From: Flavobacterium indicum GPTSA100-9 = DSM 17447
Lineage (GTDB): Bacteria; Bacteroidota; Bacteroidia; Flavobacteriales; Flavobacteriaceae
Assembly: GCF_000455605.1 (NCBI RefSeq)
Contig: NC_017025.1
Span: 1,178,001 to 1,242,000, forward strand
Length of the DNA stretch: 64,000 bases
Reading direction: 5' to 3'
Within the stretch, counting starts at the first letter, position 1; every line of letters starts with the position of its first letter. This document shows, in pieces, positions 18,402 through 27,609 of the stretch. The position numbers and the translations under genes are program-made. The notes beneath the pieces were generated by a model, which was not told the DNA's origin, made no database searches, and saw nothing but the letters and a program-made list of their open reading frames with translations.

Positions 18402-18444
18402 ATAATTATTTTTTGTAATTTTTTTCTAACTTAAATTAGTTTCA

Positions 18445-18480
18445 TAAAAAAAGCCTGCTCCAAAAATGAAACAGGCTTTC
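18445..18480 (-). terminator. Rho-independent terminator downstream of pepD
   Basis: Arms AAAGCCTG (18450-18457) and CAGGCTTT (18472-18479) form a stem that runs into a T tract on the minus strand, shortly after the stop of the dipeptidase gene. Confidence 0.85.
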
Positions 18481-18498
18481 TAATGAATTTAATTTTTA

Positions 18499-19959
18499 TT
18501 ATTTTACTGGAATGTTCTTCAATATTTCCAATACAAATTTCCAATATTTTTGAGCAGAAGAAATACTAGCTCTTTCGTCTGGACTGTGGGCTCCTTTGAT
18601 GGTAGGTCCAAATGAAATCATGTCCATTCCTGGGTAATTGGTTCCTAAAATCCCACATTCTAATCCGGCATGGCAAGCTACTACATGGGCTTTGCTTCCG
18701 TTTTGTTTTTCGTATAACGAAGTTAATACATCTAAAATTTCTGATTTAGGATTTGGTGTCCAACCTGGGTAACTTCCTGAGAAGGTTACTTCGCAACCCA
18801 TTAATTCATAAGCCGCACGCAAAGCATTGGCTAAATCAAATTTAGACGTTTCCACTGAAGAACGGGTTAAGTTTTCAATGCGAACGTTGCCACCTCCAAC
18901 AGTTACTTTGGCAATGTTGTTTGATGTTTCTACTAAATTATCAAAATCGGCACTCATTCTATACACACCATTGTGCGCAGTGTATAAAGCACGAGTTAAG
19001 AAAAATTGCGCTGCAGCTGGCATTACCTTTGCTGGTAAGTCTGCTTTTTCAATGATGATTTGTAAGTTTTGCTCGGTTGTAGCGAACTCTTTTTTGATTT
19101 CTTCAATCGTTTGTTGTAAGTCTACATTAAAAGCGGCATCATACATTTCAGCAACGGCAACATGTGCCACGCTTTCTCTTGGAATAGCATTTCGTAAACT
19201 ACCTCCGTTAATTGTACTTATTTGTAAACCAAAATCTTCATAAGCATTAAATAACAAACGGTTCATGATTTTATTTGCATTTCCTAAACCTTTGTCGATG
19301 TCCATTCCACTATGACCACCGTTTAAGCCTTTTACCGTGATTTTATATCCTAATGAATTATCTGCAACGGCTTCTTCGTCGTATTCGGCAACCGCAGTAA
19401 CGTCTACACCACCGGCACAACCGATATCAATTTCATCGTCTTCTTCAGTATCTAGATTTAAAAGAATTTGACCTTCTAATAACCCTCCTTTTAAACCCAT
19501 AGCGCCAGTCATTCCAGTTTCTTCATCGATTGTGAATAAGGCTTCAATGGCCGGGTGAGGAATATCGTTACTTTCTAAAATGGCCATAATTGTAGCTACA
19601 CCTAAACCGTTGTCAGCCCCTAGAGTTGTACCTTTTGCACGAACCCAGTCACCATCCACGTACATTTCAATCCCTTGTGTATCAAAATCAAAAACGGTAT
19701 CGTTATTTTTTTGGTGTACCATATCTAAATGCGATTGCATAACGATGGTTTTACGATTTTCCATTCCAGCTGTTGCTGGTTTTTTAATGATTACGTTGCC
19801 TACTTCGTCTTTTAGGGTTTCTAATCCTAATTTTTGACCAAATTCTAACATAAAAGCAATAACACGTTCTTCTTTTTTTGAAGGGCGAGGTACGGCATTT
19901 AAATCGGCAAATTTATTCCAAAGTGCTTTGGGTTCTAAATTTCTAACTTCTTGACTCAT
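18499..19959 (-). CDS. pepD: Aminoacyl-histidine dipeptidase (PepD, M20 family)
   Basis: 486 aa, full length. M20 metallopeptidase ligands and motifs are in place: SHLDMV (metal His/Asp), TLGADNGLG (bridging Asp), DEETGMTGA (catalytic Glu), LDTEEDDEIDIGCAGG, and a late His in SFGPTIKGAHSPDE. The lid or dimerisation domain fills the middle, including GLNGGHSGMDI. It hydrolyses Xaa-His and other dipeptides in the cytoplasm with Zn or Co. Monocistronic with its own terminator. Confidence 0.93.
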   Translation of the reverse strand: MSQEVRNLEPKALWNKFADLNAVPRPSKKEERVIAFMLEFGQKLGLETLKDEVGNVIIKKPATAGMENRKTIVMQSHLDMVHQKNNDTVFDFDTQGIEMYVDGDWVRAKGTTLGADNGLGVATIMAILESNDIPHPAIEALFTIDEETGMTGAMGLKGGLLEGQILLNLDTEEDDEIDIGCAGGVDVTAVAEYDEEAVADNSLGYKITVKGLNGGHSGMDIDKGLGNANKIMNRLLFNAYEDFGLQISTINGGSLRNAIPRESVAHVAVAEMYDAAFNVDLQQTIEEIKKEFATTEQNLQIIIEKADLPAKVMPAAAQFFLTRALYTAHNGVYRMSADFDNLVETSNNIAKVTVGGGNVRIENLTRSSVETSKFDLANALRAAYELMGCEVTFSGSYPGWTPNPKSEILDVLTSLYEKQNGSKAHVVACHAGLECGILGTNYPGMDMISFGPTIKGAHSPDERASISSAQKYWKFVLEILKNIPVK

Positions 19960-20068
19960 ATTTAGTCTATTTTATTTGGTGATTGTTGTATTTGATTGCC
20001 AAAGTTACAAAGTTTAATTTCTTTACTAAATGAATTTCTAATTATATTTACATTTTTAAAATTGTTTC

Positions 20069-21133
20069 GTGAAAAGGAAGTATTTTTTGCCCGTTTTTTT
20101 ATTGTTTCAAATTCTATTGGTAAAGATTCTCGCTTTCTTTCCAGGTTTTATTGAAAACTATTACAGTAGGGGTTTGTATCCTGTACTTTCAAGAAGTTTT
20201 CGATTTTTACTGGGATGGATTCCTTTTTCTGTTGGGGATTTGCTTTATTTTCTTCTGATATTTTTTATCTTAAAATGGATTTGGAAATCGAGACAAGGTT
20301 TTTTTACAAATTGGAAAGCCAACGGATTAACCATACTTCGTTTTTTGTCGGTGTTGTATTTTTTGTTTCATGTTTTGTGGGGATTCAATTATTACCGAAC
20401 ACCGTTGCATGAAAAATTACAAATTGATAAAGAATACAGTTACCAGCAATTGCTTCAACTCACACATCAGTTAGTGGTTAAAACCAATGCCTTGCAAAAA
20501 CAAATTGAGAAGGATACCACAAAAGCCGTTTTTTATGCCTATTCTGAAGCAGAAATGTATGCCTTAGCTCCAAAAGGATATAATAAATTAACTACTCGTT
20601 TTCCTGATTTTAAGTATTCTAATTCGAGTATAAAATCGTCTTTATTGAGTTTACCATTGAGTTATATGGGATTTGGAGGATATTTAAACCCGTTTACCAA
20701 TGAAGCTCAGGTCAATGATCGAAAACCAAAATATACTTCACCTTTAACGATTTCACATGAAATGGGGCATCAAATGGGTATTGCTTCAGAAAGTGAATGT
20801 AATTTTATTGGATTTATGGCGGCTATTTCGCACGACGATTTGTACTTTCAATATTCGGCCTACAGTTTTGCTCTAAATTATTGTTTGTATAATTTAGAAA
20901 TGATGAAAGAGGGAAGTAGTCTGTCGTTTAAATCGTTAATCAACAAAGGTGTTTTACAGAATTTTAAAGAAAGTAAAAGATTTTGGCAACAACATCAAAC
21001 TCCAATCAATGATTTTTTTGAGTATTTTTACGACCACTTTTTAAAGTTGAATCAACAAAAAGATGGAATGGAAAGTTACAGTAAGTTTGTTGGGCTTTTG
21101 CTTAATTATAATTTAAAAAAGCAGGTAATTTAA
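20069..21133 (+). CDS. DUF3810 family membrane protein with HExxH motif
   Basis: 354 aa. Three hydrophobic segments in the first 120 residues are followed by a soluble domain with SHEMGHQMGIASESECNFIG, i.e. HEMGH plus a downstream glutamate, the arrangement of gluzincin-type zinc proteases. DUF3810 is widespread in Bacteroidota and Firmicutes and is uncharacterised. The domain is probably outside the cytoplasmic membrane. The next gene starts 2 bp after the stop, so the two form an operon with the LETM1-related protein. Protease activity is inferred from the motif only. Confidence 0.85.
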   Translation: MKRKYFLPVFLLFQILLVKILAFFPGFIENYYSRGLYPVLSRSFRFLLGWIPFSVGDLLYFLLIFFILKWIWKSRQGFFTNWKANGLTILRFLSVLYFLFHVLWGFNYYRTPLHEKLQIDKEYSYQQLLQLTHQLVVKTNALQKQIEKDTTKAVFYAYSEAEMYALAPKGYNKLTTRFPDFKYSNSSIKSSLLSLPLSYMGFGGYLNPFTNEAQVNDRKPKYTSPLTISHEMGHQMGIASESECNFIGFMAAISHDDLYFQYSAYSFALNYCLYNLEMMKEGSSLSFKSLINKGVLQNFKESKRFWQQHQTPINDFFEYFYDHFLKLNQQKDGMESYSKFVGLLLNYNLKKQVI

Positions 21134-21134
21134 A

Positions 21135-22328
21135 ATGGAAATTAACCCTTCTACATTTGGTTGGATTGAAAAATTTAACAATCAGTATTCAGAATCGATT
21201 ACAGATTACGAAACTGATTTTGCATTTTATCAAGCATGCCAAAGAAGTGGATTGATTTATGGTTATGTAGTAAGTTATCATTTAGATTCAAAAATTAATG
21301 ATGCTCAATGGGATGAAGAAGAAAAAACCAAAGTAGCTTTTTTTACTACTTTGTATTCAATGTTTCGATTGAGAAATAAAAATAGCGATTGTAATTTGTT
21401 TGTTGAAGAGGTATTGGCATTTTACAACTCCATTTCAAAAGCCAAATTTAGTTTCATTAATAAATTACTTCCAGAAAGTACTTCTGCACAAAAATTAGAG
21501 GCATTAATCAACGAACGTATTCAAACCAATATTAATATTGTTTCTAAAAATTTCACGCATTTGGTTACCAATGCCATGTTATTTGTAGATGTTTTAGCCT
21601 TTGATTTTTATTTGAGAAACGGAATAATTGATTTGAAATTTTTTAAGAATGTAGAGCAAAAATGCATGTCATTAATAACTTTAGCTTTACATATAAAATC
21701 AAATAGAACAGAATACGATGAATTGCTTTTGAAATTATTTGAAAATTCATTGCGGTATTCAAAATTATCTAATGAAGTAGACGATCAATTTTTGCTTCAT
21801 TTAGCGCAGGAAGACTTAGATGAATTGCAAAAATTATATTTGCTTGATATTACAGAGATGGCCTTGTGGAGTGATGGAGTAAAAACTGATTTTGAAATAG
21901 AATTTACAACTGAAATAATTTCAATTTTAAAATTAAATAAAAGTATTCAAAATACTGGTTTAGAAATAGATAAGTTTATTGAAAAATATCGAATAAATAT
22001 TCCTTATTTTAATTCAAAACACCCAGTGAAGCATTTATATACGAATGCACAAGATACTATTTCAAAATTGATTTTTAGAAATAAAAAACGGTTGGTTAAG
22101 GAATTGTCTGAAAGTAAAGAGTTGGTAAAATTATTAAGTAAATCTACTACTTCAGAATTGAGTACTGAAGAAAAAAAGAAAGTAAAAAAACAGCTCTTAG
22201 ACATTTGTAAATCGGTGCCTTCATTAACTATTTTTTTACTTCCAGGTGGAGGCTTGTTATTGCCCCTATTAATTAAGTTTATACCTCAATTGTTACCTTC
22301 TGCTTTTAATGAAAATTTAGAAGATTAA
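21135..22328 (+). CDS. LETM1-related protein (biofilm-associated type)
   Basis: 397 aa, mainly helical. The C-terminal 60 residues hold the LETM1-like core: a charged stretch (STEEKKKVKKQLLDICKSVP) followed by a hydrophobic FLLPGGGLLLPLLIKFIPQL segment ending in LLPSAF. Mitochondrial LETM1 is an inner-membrane cation/proton exchanger; Flavobacterial members are usually annotated as LETM1-related biofilm-associated proteins, and the bacterial activity is unproven. The gene is 2 bp downstream of the DUF3810 gene and its last 4 bp overlap the convergent carbonic anhydrase gene. Confidence 0.82.
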   Translation: MEINPSTFGWIEKFNNQYSESITDYETDFAFYQACQRSGLIYGYVVSYHLDSKINDAQWDEEEKTKVAFFTTLYSMFRLRNKNSDCNLFVEEVLAFYNSISKAKFSFINKLLPESTSAQKLEALINERIQTNINIVSKNFTHLVTNAMLFVDVLAFDFYLRNGIIDLKFFKNVEQKCMSLITLALHIKSNRTEYDELLLKLFENSLRYSKLSNEVDDQFLLHLAQEDLDELQKLYLLDITEMALWSDGVKTDFEIEFTTEIISILKLNKSIQNTGLEIDKFIEKYRINIPYFNSKHPVKHLYTNAQDTISKLIFRNKKRLVKELSESKELVKLLSKSTTSELSTEEKKKVKKQLLDICKSVPSLTIFLLPGGGLLLPLLIKFIPQLLPSAFNENLED

Positions 22329-22960
22329 ATATCTAATTTAAAGACTCCTTTTAATTCTTCATTTGAACTAAAATTTACACCTAAATCAGTTACATATCCT
22401 GAGTTTAAACCATAAACCCATCCATGTAAATGCAAATTTTGTCCATTAGCCCAAGCATTTTGTACAATTGATGTTTTAGCTAAGTTAAATACTTGTTCTT
22501 TCACGTTTATTTCCACCAATTTATTAAAACGATCTTCTTCATTTGTAATGGCATCTAATTCATTTTGATAAAATCGGTAAGTATCTTTAATATTTCGTAA
22601 CCAGTTGTCGATAATACCTACAGATGAATTTCCCATAGCCGCTTTAACACCACCACATCCATAATGTCCGCAAACTATAACATGCGATACTTTTAACACA
22701 TTTACTGCATAGTCTAAAACGGAGAGCATATTCATATCGGTATGAACCACTAAGTTGGCAATATTTCTGTGAATAAAAACTTCACCAGCTTTGGTGCCTG
22801 TAATTTCATTTGGTGGTACTCGACTGTCGGAACAACCAATCCAAAGCAAAGGAGGATTTTGACCTTTAGCTAAATCGTTAAAAAAATCAGGATCAACTTG
22901 CAATTGATCTTCCACCCATTTTTTGTTATTTTCTAATATTTTTTTATAAAATTCGGTCAT
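22325..22960 (-). CDS. Beta-carbonic anhydrase
   Basis: 211 aa. Zinc ligands and the Asp/Arg dyad are in CSDSRVPPNEI, and the second ligand pair is in CGHYGCGGVKAA. Length and start (MTEFYKKILENNKKWVEDQL) fit the Can/CynT clade. It interconverts CO2 and bicarbonate in the cytoplasm. It is the last gene of a set: SulP transporter, divergent carbonic anhydrase, then this gene, separated by 27 and 2 bp. That context suggests bicarbonate supply for carboxylases such as the acyl-CoA carboxylase and fatty acid synthesis. Confidence 0.94.
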   Translation of the reverse strand: MTEFYKKILENNKKWVEDQLQVDPDFFNDLAKGQNPPLLWIGCSDSRVPPNEITGTKAGEVFIHRNIANLVVHTDMNMLSVLDYAVNVLKVSHVIVCGHYGCGGVKAAMGNSSVGIIDNWLRNIKDTYRFYQNELDAITNEEDRFNKLVEINVKEQVFNLAKTSIVQNAWANGQNLHLHGWVYGLNSGYVTDLGVNFSSNEELKGVFKLDI

Positions 22961-22962
22961 TT

Positions 22963-23646
22963 TTAATAATTTAAATTTTTAAGCGAGAAGTTTTTATTTT
23001 CTTCATCGTTAATAAAAGTTACATCATCATAAAAGTTTACTTGTCCAGTATCAATATTGTGAATGGCACCTACAATTCCAATCTGTCCACTCTCTATTAA
23101 CTGTTCTAAGACAAAACTTCTTTCGATGATGTTTTTAACATTTCGTTTTACATTTATTTCAGCTACATTTTCAACAAAAGTTGAATTAGAAGCATTTCTA
23201 TTCTCTAGGGTTGTTTTTTCTTGATAAACCGCGGGTTGTATTTTTGATAGAAGTTCTGTTAAATTACCCATTTCTACATGATCACAAGCACCCTTTATAG
23301 CACCACATTTTGTGTGACCTAACACTACAATTAGTTTAGAACCTGCCACTTTACAGGCAAATTCCATACTGCCTAAAATATCTGTATTTACTATGTTTCC
23401 CGCTATTCTTACAGAAAATATATCTCCTAAACCTTGATCGAAAATTAATTCAGCAGAAGTTCTACTATCGATACAACTTAATATTGTTGCAAAGGGCCAC
23501 TGTCCGTCTCTAGTATCGTTGACTTGCTCCAATAAATCTCTATGAGCTTTTAGATTATTTATGAAACGATTATTGCCTTCTTTTAGTAAATCTAAAGCTT
23601 TTCTAGGTGTTATTGAGGACTGTAATTCTTTGTTTAGTGTTTTCAT
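22963..23646 (-). CDS. Second beta-carbonic anhydrase family protein
   Basis: 227 aa. Ligand motifs CIDSRTSAELIF and GHTKCGAIKGACD keep Cys/Asp/Arg and His/Cys, so the metal site looks intact, but the sequence is quite unlike its downstream neighbour, with shorter CA-like core features (GDIFSVRIAGN). It belongs to the clade often found next to SulP permeases. It starts 27 bp after the SulP stop codon. It probably hydrates CO2 or dehydrates bicarbonate close to the transporter. Confidence 0.9.
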   Translation of the reverse strand: MKTLNKELQSSITPRKALDLLKEGNNRFINNLKAHRDLLEQVNDTRDGQWPFATILSCIDSRTSAELIFDQGLGDIFSVRIAGNIVNTDILGSMEFACKVAGSKLIVVLGHTKCGAIKGACDHVEMGNLTELLSKIQPAVYQEKTTLENRNASNSTFVENVAEINVKRNVKNIIERSFVLEQLIESGQIGIVGAIHNIDTGQVNFYDDVTFINDEENKNFSLKNLNY

Positions 23647-23673
23647 ATTAGTAAATATAAAATATTTAGGTCT

Positions 23674-25248
23674 TTATTTTTTATGTTTTATAGTGAAATT
23701 ATTGTATTCTTTTTGGTTTGATTTGAGTTTAAAATTTTCATCTATACCTTTTAAAATTACCGTGATGTTTTTATCAACGGATTGAATTTTTATAAAGTCT
23801 TCAATAATTTCAAGTACATCTAAATCAATGTGTTCTGTTTCTTTAGCATCTACAATTACCGTCGTATTTTCTGGAATATTCATCAACGATTCTTTAATAG
23901 AGGCTTTGTTTAAAAAAGATACTTCTTGCGCTAAATGTAATTTTATTATTGTTCCATCTTCTAATTTTTCATTATTGTAAATATACGCTTTTCTTAAGTT
24001 TTCACGTAAAATAAAAATAATTGAAGAACCTAAACCAAGTAATACACCTTTTAATAAATCAATTCCAACCACTCCAACTACAGTTATAATAAACGGTAAA
24101 AATTGATTCCATCCGTAACTATAAAACTTTTTAAATAATTTAGGGGAAGCTAATTTATATCCTATTAGCAATAGTACTGCAGCTAAAGTAGCATAAGGAA
24201 TTAAGTTTAAAATTGTAGGTATTGTAACTACACAAATTAAAAGTAATAAACCATGAATTATAGCTGATAATTTAGTTTTTGCACCGGCATTTACATTTGC
24301 AGAAGTTCTTACAACAACAGATGTCATGGGTAATCCACCAATTAATCCACTTAAGATATTTCCAATTCCTTGTGCTTTTAGTTCTAAATTAGGATTGGTG
24401 TATCTTTTTTGTGGGTCTAATTTATCTGCAGCTTCCACACATAATAACGTTTCAATTGATGCTACAATTGCGATGGTAAATGCTACGGTCCACATTTTTA
24501 AATTCAAAAAAGCTGAAAAATCAGGCGAACTTAAGCCCTTTGTTATTTCCTCAATACTTGTAGGAAGTTTTACAAGGTGTTCCTGATTTATTTCAAAAGA
24601 AGTGCCTGTAAATAAACTACTAAGTACAATACTTACAATTACTGCAACTAATGCGCCAGGTAAAAATTTTACTTTGTTTTGTAATTTATATTTGTCCCAT
24701 ACAAGTAATAGCACTACTGAAACTATACAAACTAAAATTGCACCTAAACTCACATAATCTAAGGCTTTAAAAATTTCAGAAAATGTAGTTTCGCCATCAG
24801 GTTGCATAAAAGTTTCGTCGCCTTCAAAATCTTTATCGTATCCCACGGCATGGGGTAGTTGTTTTAAAAAGATGGTTATGCCTATTCCGGCTAACATACC
24901 TTCAATTACACTATTTGGGATGAAATTTGCTAAGCTGCCTGATTTTAAATACCCTAGAATTAATTGAATAACTCCAGCTAAAACGACAGCTAATAAAAAG
25001 ATTTGAAAAGAACCTAGCGTTTCAATAGAAGTAACTACTATGGCAATTAATCCAGCGGCGGGTCCACTAACGGAAACATTTGAGTTACTGATAAAACCAA
25101 TAACAATACCTCCAATAATTCCTGAAATGATTCCTGAAATAGGGTCTACTTTTGAACCCAAAGCAATACCTAAACATAGAGGTAATGCAACTAAAAATAC
25201 TACTAAACCGGATATGGCATCTGATTTAATATCTCTTGTTGATAACAT
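23674..25248 (-). CDS. SulP family inorganic anion transporter (probable bicarbonate transporter) with STAS domain
   Basis: 524 aa. It starts MLSTRDIKSDAISGLVVFLVALPLCLG, the typical SulP entry, and has 10-14 membrane spans with the signature region SVSGPAAGLIAIV. A cytosolic STAS domain fills the last 110 residues. SulP proteins carry sulfate, bicarbonate and other anions. Two carbonic anhydrase genes directly downstream point to bicarbonate, as in BicA-type transporters and known SulP-carbonic anhydrase fusions. Sulfate cannot be excluded from sequence. Confidence 0.9.
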   Translation of the reverse strand: MLSTRDIKSDAISGLVVFLVALPLCLGIALGSKVDPISGIISGIIGGIVIGFISNSNVSVSGPAAGLIAIVVTSIETLGSFQIFLLAVVLAGVIQLILGYLKSGSLANFIPNSVIEGMLAGIGITIFLKQLPHAVGYDKDFEGDETFMQPDGETTFSEIFKALDYVSLGAILVCIVSVVLLLVWDKYKLQNKVKFLPGALVAVIVSIVLSSLFTGTSFEINQEHLVKLPTSIEEITKGLSSPDFSAFLNLKMWTVAFTIAIVASIETLLCVEAADKLDPQKRYTNPNLELKAQGIGNILSGLIGGLPMTSVVVRTSANVNAGAKTKLSAIIHGLLLLICVVTIPTILNLIPYATLAAVLLLIGYKLASPKLFKKFYSYGWNQFLPFIITVVGVVGIDLLKGVLLGLGSSIIFILRENLRKAYIYNNEKLEDGTIIKLHLAQEVSFLNKASIKESLMNIPENTTVIVDAKETEHIDLDVLEIIEDFIKIQSVDKNITVILKGIDENFKLKSNQKEYNNFTIKHKK

Positions 25249-25290
25249 AAATTTTATTTTTAAATTAAAAAGAAATTAATTCTGTAAAAA

Positions 25291-25605
25291 TTATGTTAAC
25301 TCGGGAGGTGGTGAAAAATGATCTAAATAATTAGAAATAAAAAATAATGGAGTTTCAAGATTGAATTTAAATTTTTTAAATTCAATTGTTATAATTGCAT
25401 TAAGATTGTTAATTCTGTTGAATAATTGTAAATCATGGGATTTAATTTCTTCTTCAAAAAAATTATTGGTATTTACATCGGTGTATTGCTCTACATCTTC
25501 GTCAATCATAATGATTCCAAACACAGGAGGTGTGAATAGAGCCGTTACAAATAACAGAATAATGATATGTTTGAAAAACTGATTCAACGATATAAATTTG
25601 CGCAA
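25291..25605 (-). CDS. Small secreted or membrane protein upstream of the SulP operon
   Basis: 104 aa. No ATG fits; TTG at 25605 is the first start after an in-frame TAA three codons upstream. A hydrophobic stretch (HIIILLFVTALFTPPVFG, residues about 14-31) could be a signal peptide or anchor. The remainder is acidic, then aromatic and ends SNYLDHFSPPPELT. No known domain. It lies 42 bp upstream of the SulP gene on the same strand and may be co-transcribed, perhaps as an accessory subunit, but that is a guess. Confidence 0.5.
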   Translation of the reverse strand: MRKFISLNQFFKHIIILLFVTALFTPPVFGIIMIDEDVEQYTDVNTNNFFEEEIKSHDLQLFNRINNLNAIITIEFKKFKFNLETPLFFISNYLDHFSPPPELT

Positions 25606-25689
25606 ATCTAATTAAAATTGTCTGGAAAACATGCTATGTGTGTACAAATTTTTGTTAAAAAAATATAGTATGATTTTTTATGGTTTTCC

Positions 25690-25697
25690 TACCTTTG
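25690..25697 (+). promoter_or_regulatory. Candidate -7 box of pyrF
   Basis: TACCTTTG fits TAnnTTTG exactly, 18 bp before the pyrF ATG. No TTG at ideal distance was found. Confidence 0.5.
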
Positions 25698-25714
25698 CAA
25701 ACTAAACAAAAGAC

Positions 25715-26542
25715 ATGACAACACAACAACTTATTGATCAAATTAAAATTAAAAAATCATTCTTGTGTATTGGTTTAGACGTTGATTTAAACAAAATTCC
25801 TGATTTTTTACTTGCTACTGAAGATCCTATATTTGAATTTAACAAAGCTATTATTGATGCCACACATGATTTATGTGTTTCTTATAAACCTAATACGGCA
25901 TTTTATGAGGCCTATGGAATTAAAGGTTGGCAATCTCTTGAAAAAACAATCAATTACATAAACAAAAATTACCCAGAAATATTTACAATTGCTGATGCTA
26001 AAAGAGGAGATATAGGAAATACCTCTTCTATGTATGCACGTGCTTTTTTTAATGATTTAAATTTTGATTCAGTAACCGTAGCGCCCTACATGGGAAAAGA
26101 TTCCGTTGAACCCTTTTTAGCTTTTGAAAATAAACATACGATTATGTTAGCTTTAACTTCTAATGAGGGCGCATTTGATTTTCAAACAAAAAGTATAGAC
26201 GGTAAGGAGCTTTATAAAGTTGTTTTAGCTACTTCAAAAACTTGGAAAAATAGTCAAAACTTGATGTATGTGGTTGGTGCAACTAAGGCGGAATATTTTA
26301 CTGAAATAAGAAAAATTGTTCCAGATAGTTTCTTGTTAGTGCCTGGAGTAGGTGCACAAGGCGGTAGCCTTTCTGAAGTATGCCAATATGGTATGAATGA
26401 AAATGTAGGTTTGTTGATTAATTCTTCACGAGGGATTATTTATGCTTCGAACGGTAGTGATTTTGCTGAAAAGGCGAGGGAAGAAGCTTTGAAGTTACAA
26501 CAAGAAATGGAAGTTATAATGAGTCTAAAGTCTAAAGTCTAA
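25715..26542 (+). CDS. pyrF: Orotidine 5'-phosphate decarboxylase
   Basis: 275 aa, the long bacterial PyrF subgroup. The catalytic D-x-K-x-x-D motif is in [12 protein letters not shown], and the phosphate loop region is in [11 protein letters not shown]. It makes UMP from OMP, the last step of pyrimidine synthesis. The normal fold ends near [12 protein letters not shown]; the final residues MSLKSKV and the TAA stop are encoded inside a 7-bp tandem repeat that continues 68 bp beyond the gene. Because 7 is not a multiple of 3, any reading frame in the repeat meets a TAA within 21 nt, so changes in copy number alter only the tail. Confidence 0.96.
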   Translation: MTTQQLIDQIKIKKSFLCIGLDVDLNKIPDFLLATEDPIFEFNKAIIDATHDLCVSYKPNTAFYEAYGIKGWQSLEKTINYINKNYPEIFTIADAKRGDIGNTSSMYARAFFNDLNFDSVTVAPYMGKDSVEPFLAFENKHTIMLALTSNEGAFDFQTKSIDGKELYKVVLATSKTWKNSQNLMYVVGATKAEYFTEIRKIVPDSFLLVPGVGAQGGSLSEVCQYGMNENVGLLINSSRGIIYASNGSDFAEKAREEALKLQQEMEVIMSLKSKV

Positions 26543-26610
26543 AGTCTAAAGTCTAAAGTTAAAAGTCGAAAGTCGAAAGTCGAAAGTCGAAAGTCGAAAG
26601 TTAAAAGTTA
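26522..26610. repeat. Heptamer tandem repeat overlapping the 3' end of pyrF
   Basis: Five copies of AGTCTAA (26522-26556), one AGTTAAA, five copies of AGTCGAA (26564-26598), one AGTTAAA and a partial copy. Twelve full units in 89 bp, with the variant AGTTAAA acting as a divider. It begins within the pyrF coding region. Confidence 0.95.
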
Positions 26611-26641
26611 ATTGCCATTATTAATTAAGAAATATAACAAT

Positions 26642-27448
26642 ATGAAACAATTTATAGATCAATTAGGAACCGTACATGTTTTTGAAAATACGCCTAAGCG
26701 AATTGTTTCATTAGTGCCTTCTCAAACGGAATTATTATATGATTTGGGTTTGGAAGATCAAATTGCGGGTATTACTAAATTTTGTTTTCACCCATTTCAT
26801 TTTAAATCTACTAAAACAATAGTTGGAGGAACGAAGCAAGTTAAATTGGATAAAATTATAGCCTTACAACCGGATATAATTATTGCCAATAAAGAGGAAA
26901 ATACGCTTGAAATTGTAAAGGAATTAGAACGAATTTGTCCAGTTTGGGTGACTGATATAGTAACAATTGAAGATAATCTAAAAATGATTGAAGATTTTGG
27001 ATTAATTTTTAATAAACGAACCAATGCACAGAAATGGATAGATAAAATTGTTTTTGCTTGGGAAGATTTTAAAATTTTTATAGAAAATAAACCCACTTTT
27101 AAAGTAGCTTATTTTATATGGGCTAATCCCTACATGGTAGCAGGAGGTGGTACTTTTATAAATGAGTTATTGAAATTAAATCACTTTGAAAACATTTATG
27201 ATAATAATCCCAAATATGAAGGGCGTTACCCCGAAATAGTGTTTCAAAAAATGCGTATTCAAGGCGATCCTGAGATTTTATTCTTGTCTTCAGAACCTTT
27301 TCCTTTTAAAGACGAACACGCTTTTGAATTAGGAAGGCATACCCATCATGCAAAAACCATTTTTGTTGATGGTGAAATGTTTTCATGGTACGGTACTAGA
27401 TTGTTAAAAGCTTTTGAGTATTTCAAATTATTGCACAGTAAGTTATAA
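26642..27448 (+). CDS. Helical-backbone metal receptor / BtuF-like periplasmic-binding-fold protein
   Basis: 268 aa from ATG 26642 (a TTG at 26612 would add 10 residues derived from the repeat flank). It has the class III solute-binding fold: RIVSLVPSQTELLYDLGL at the start, LQPDIIIANKEEN, and a C-terminal lobe. Such proteins bind cobalamin, haem or iron chelates for ABC importers. No signal peptide or lipobox is visible and no permease gene is nearby, so it may be a cytosolic member of the family. Substrate unknown. Ends at a strong terminator. Confidence 0.83.
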   Translation: MKQFIDQLGTVHVFENTPKRIVSLVPSQTELLYDLGLEDQIAGITKFCFHPFHFKSTKTIVGGTKQVKLDKIIALQPDIIIANKEENTLEIVKELERICPVWVTDIVTIEDNLKMIEDFGLIFNKRTNAQKWIDKIVFAWEDFKIFIENKPTFKVAYFIWANPYMVAGGGTFINELLKLNHFENIYDNNPKYEGRYPEIVFQKMRIQGDPEILFLSSEPFPFKDEHAFELGRHTHHAKTIFVDGEMFSWYGTRLLKAFEYFKLLHSKL

Positions 27449-27450
27449 AA

Positions 27451-27485
27451 AAAAACAACTGGACAGAAATCCAGTTGTTTTTTAA
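27451..27485 (+). terminator. Rho-independent terminator after the metal-receptor gene
   Basis: Perfect 13-bp stem (27451-27463 with 27470-27482) around loop CAGAAA, followed by T residues. Confidence 0.9.
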
Positions 27486-27609
27486 CTAAAACTAACCCTA
27501 ACCAAACGAGAAAACTATTAATTATCTCAGTGCAAATATCGAACTATTTTAAGTAGGATTGTGTTAATTAATTGTTATATATATGTTATTGATTGCTAAT
27601 TTTTTAGAT

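Noticed and set aside
26612..26641. TTG start for the metal-receptor gene
   Set aside because: The added residues come from the edge of the heptamer repeat; ATG 26642 matches the usual protein start.
27487..27609. Possible small RNA or gene downstream of the metal-receptor terminator
   Set aside because: No frame, promoter or stable hairpin was seen; AT-rich spacer only.
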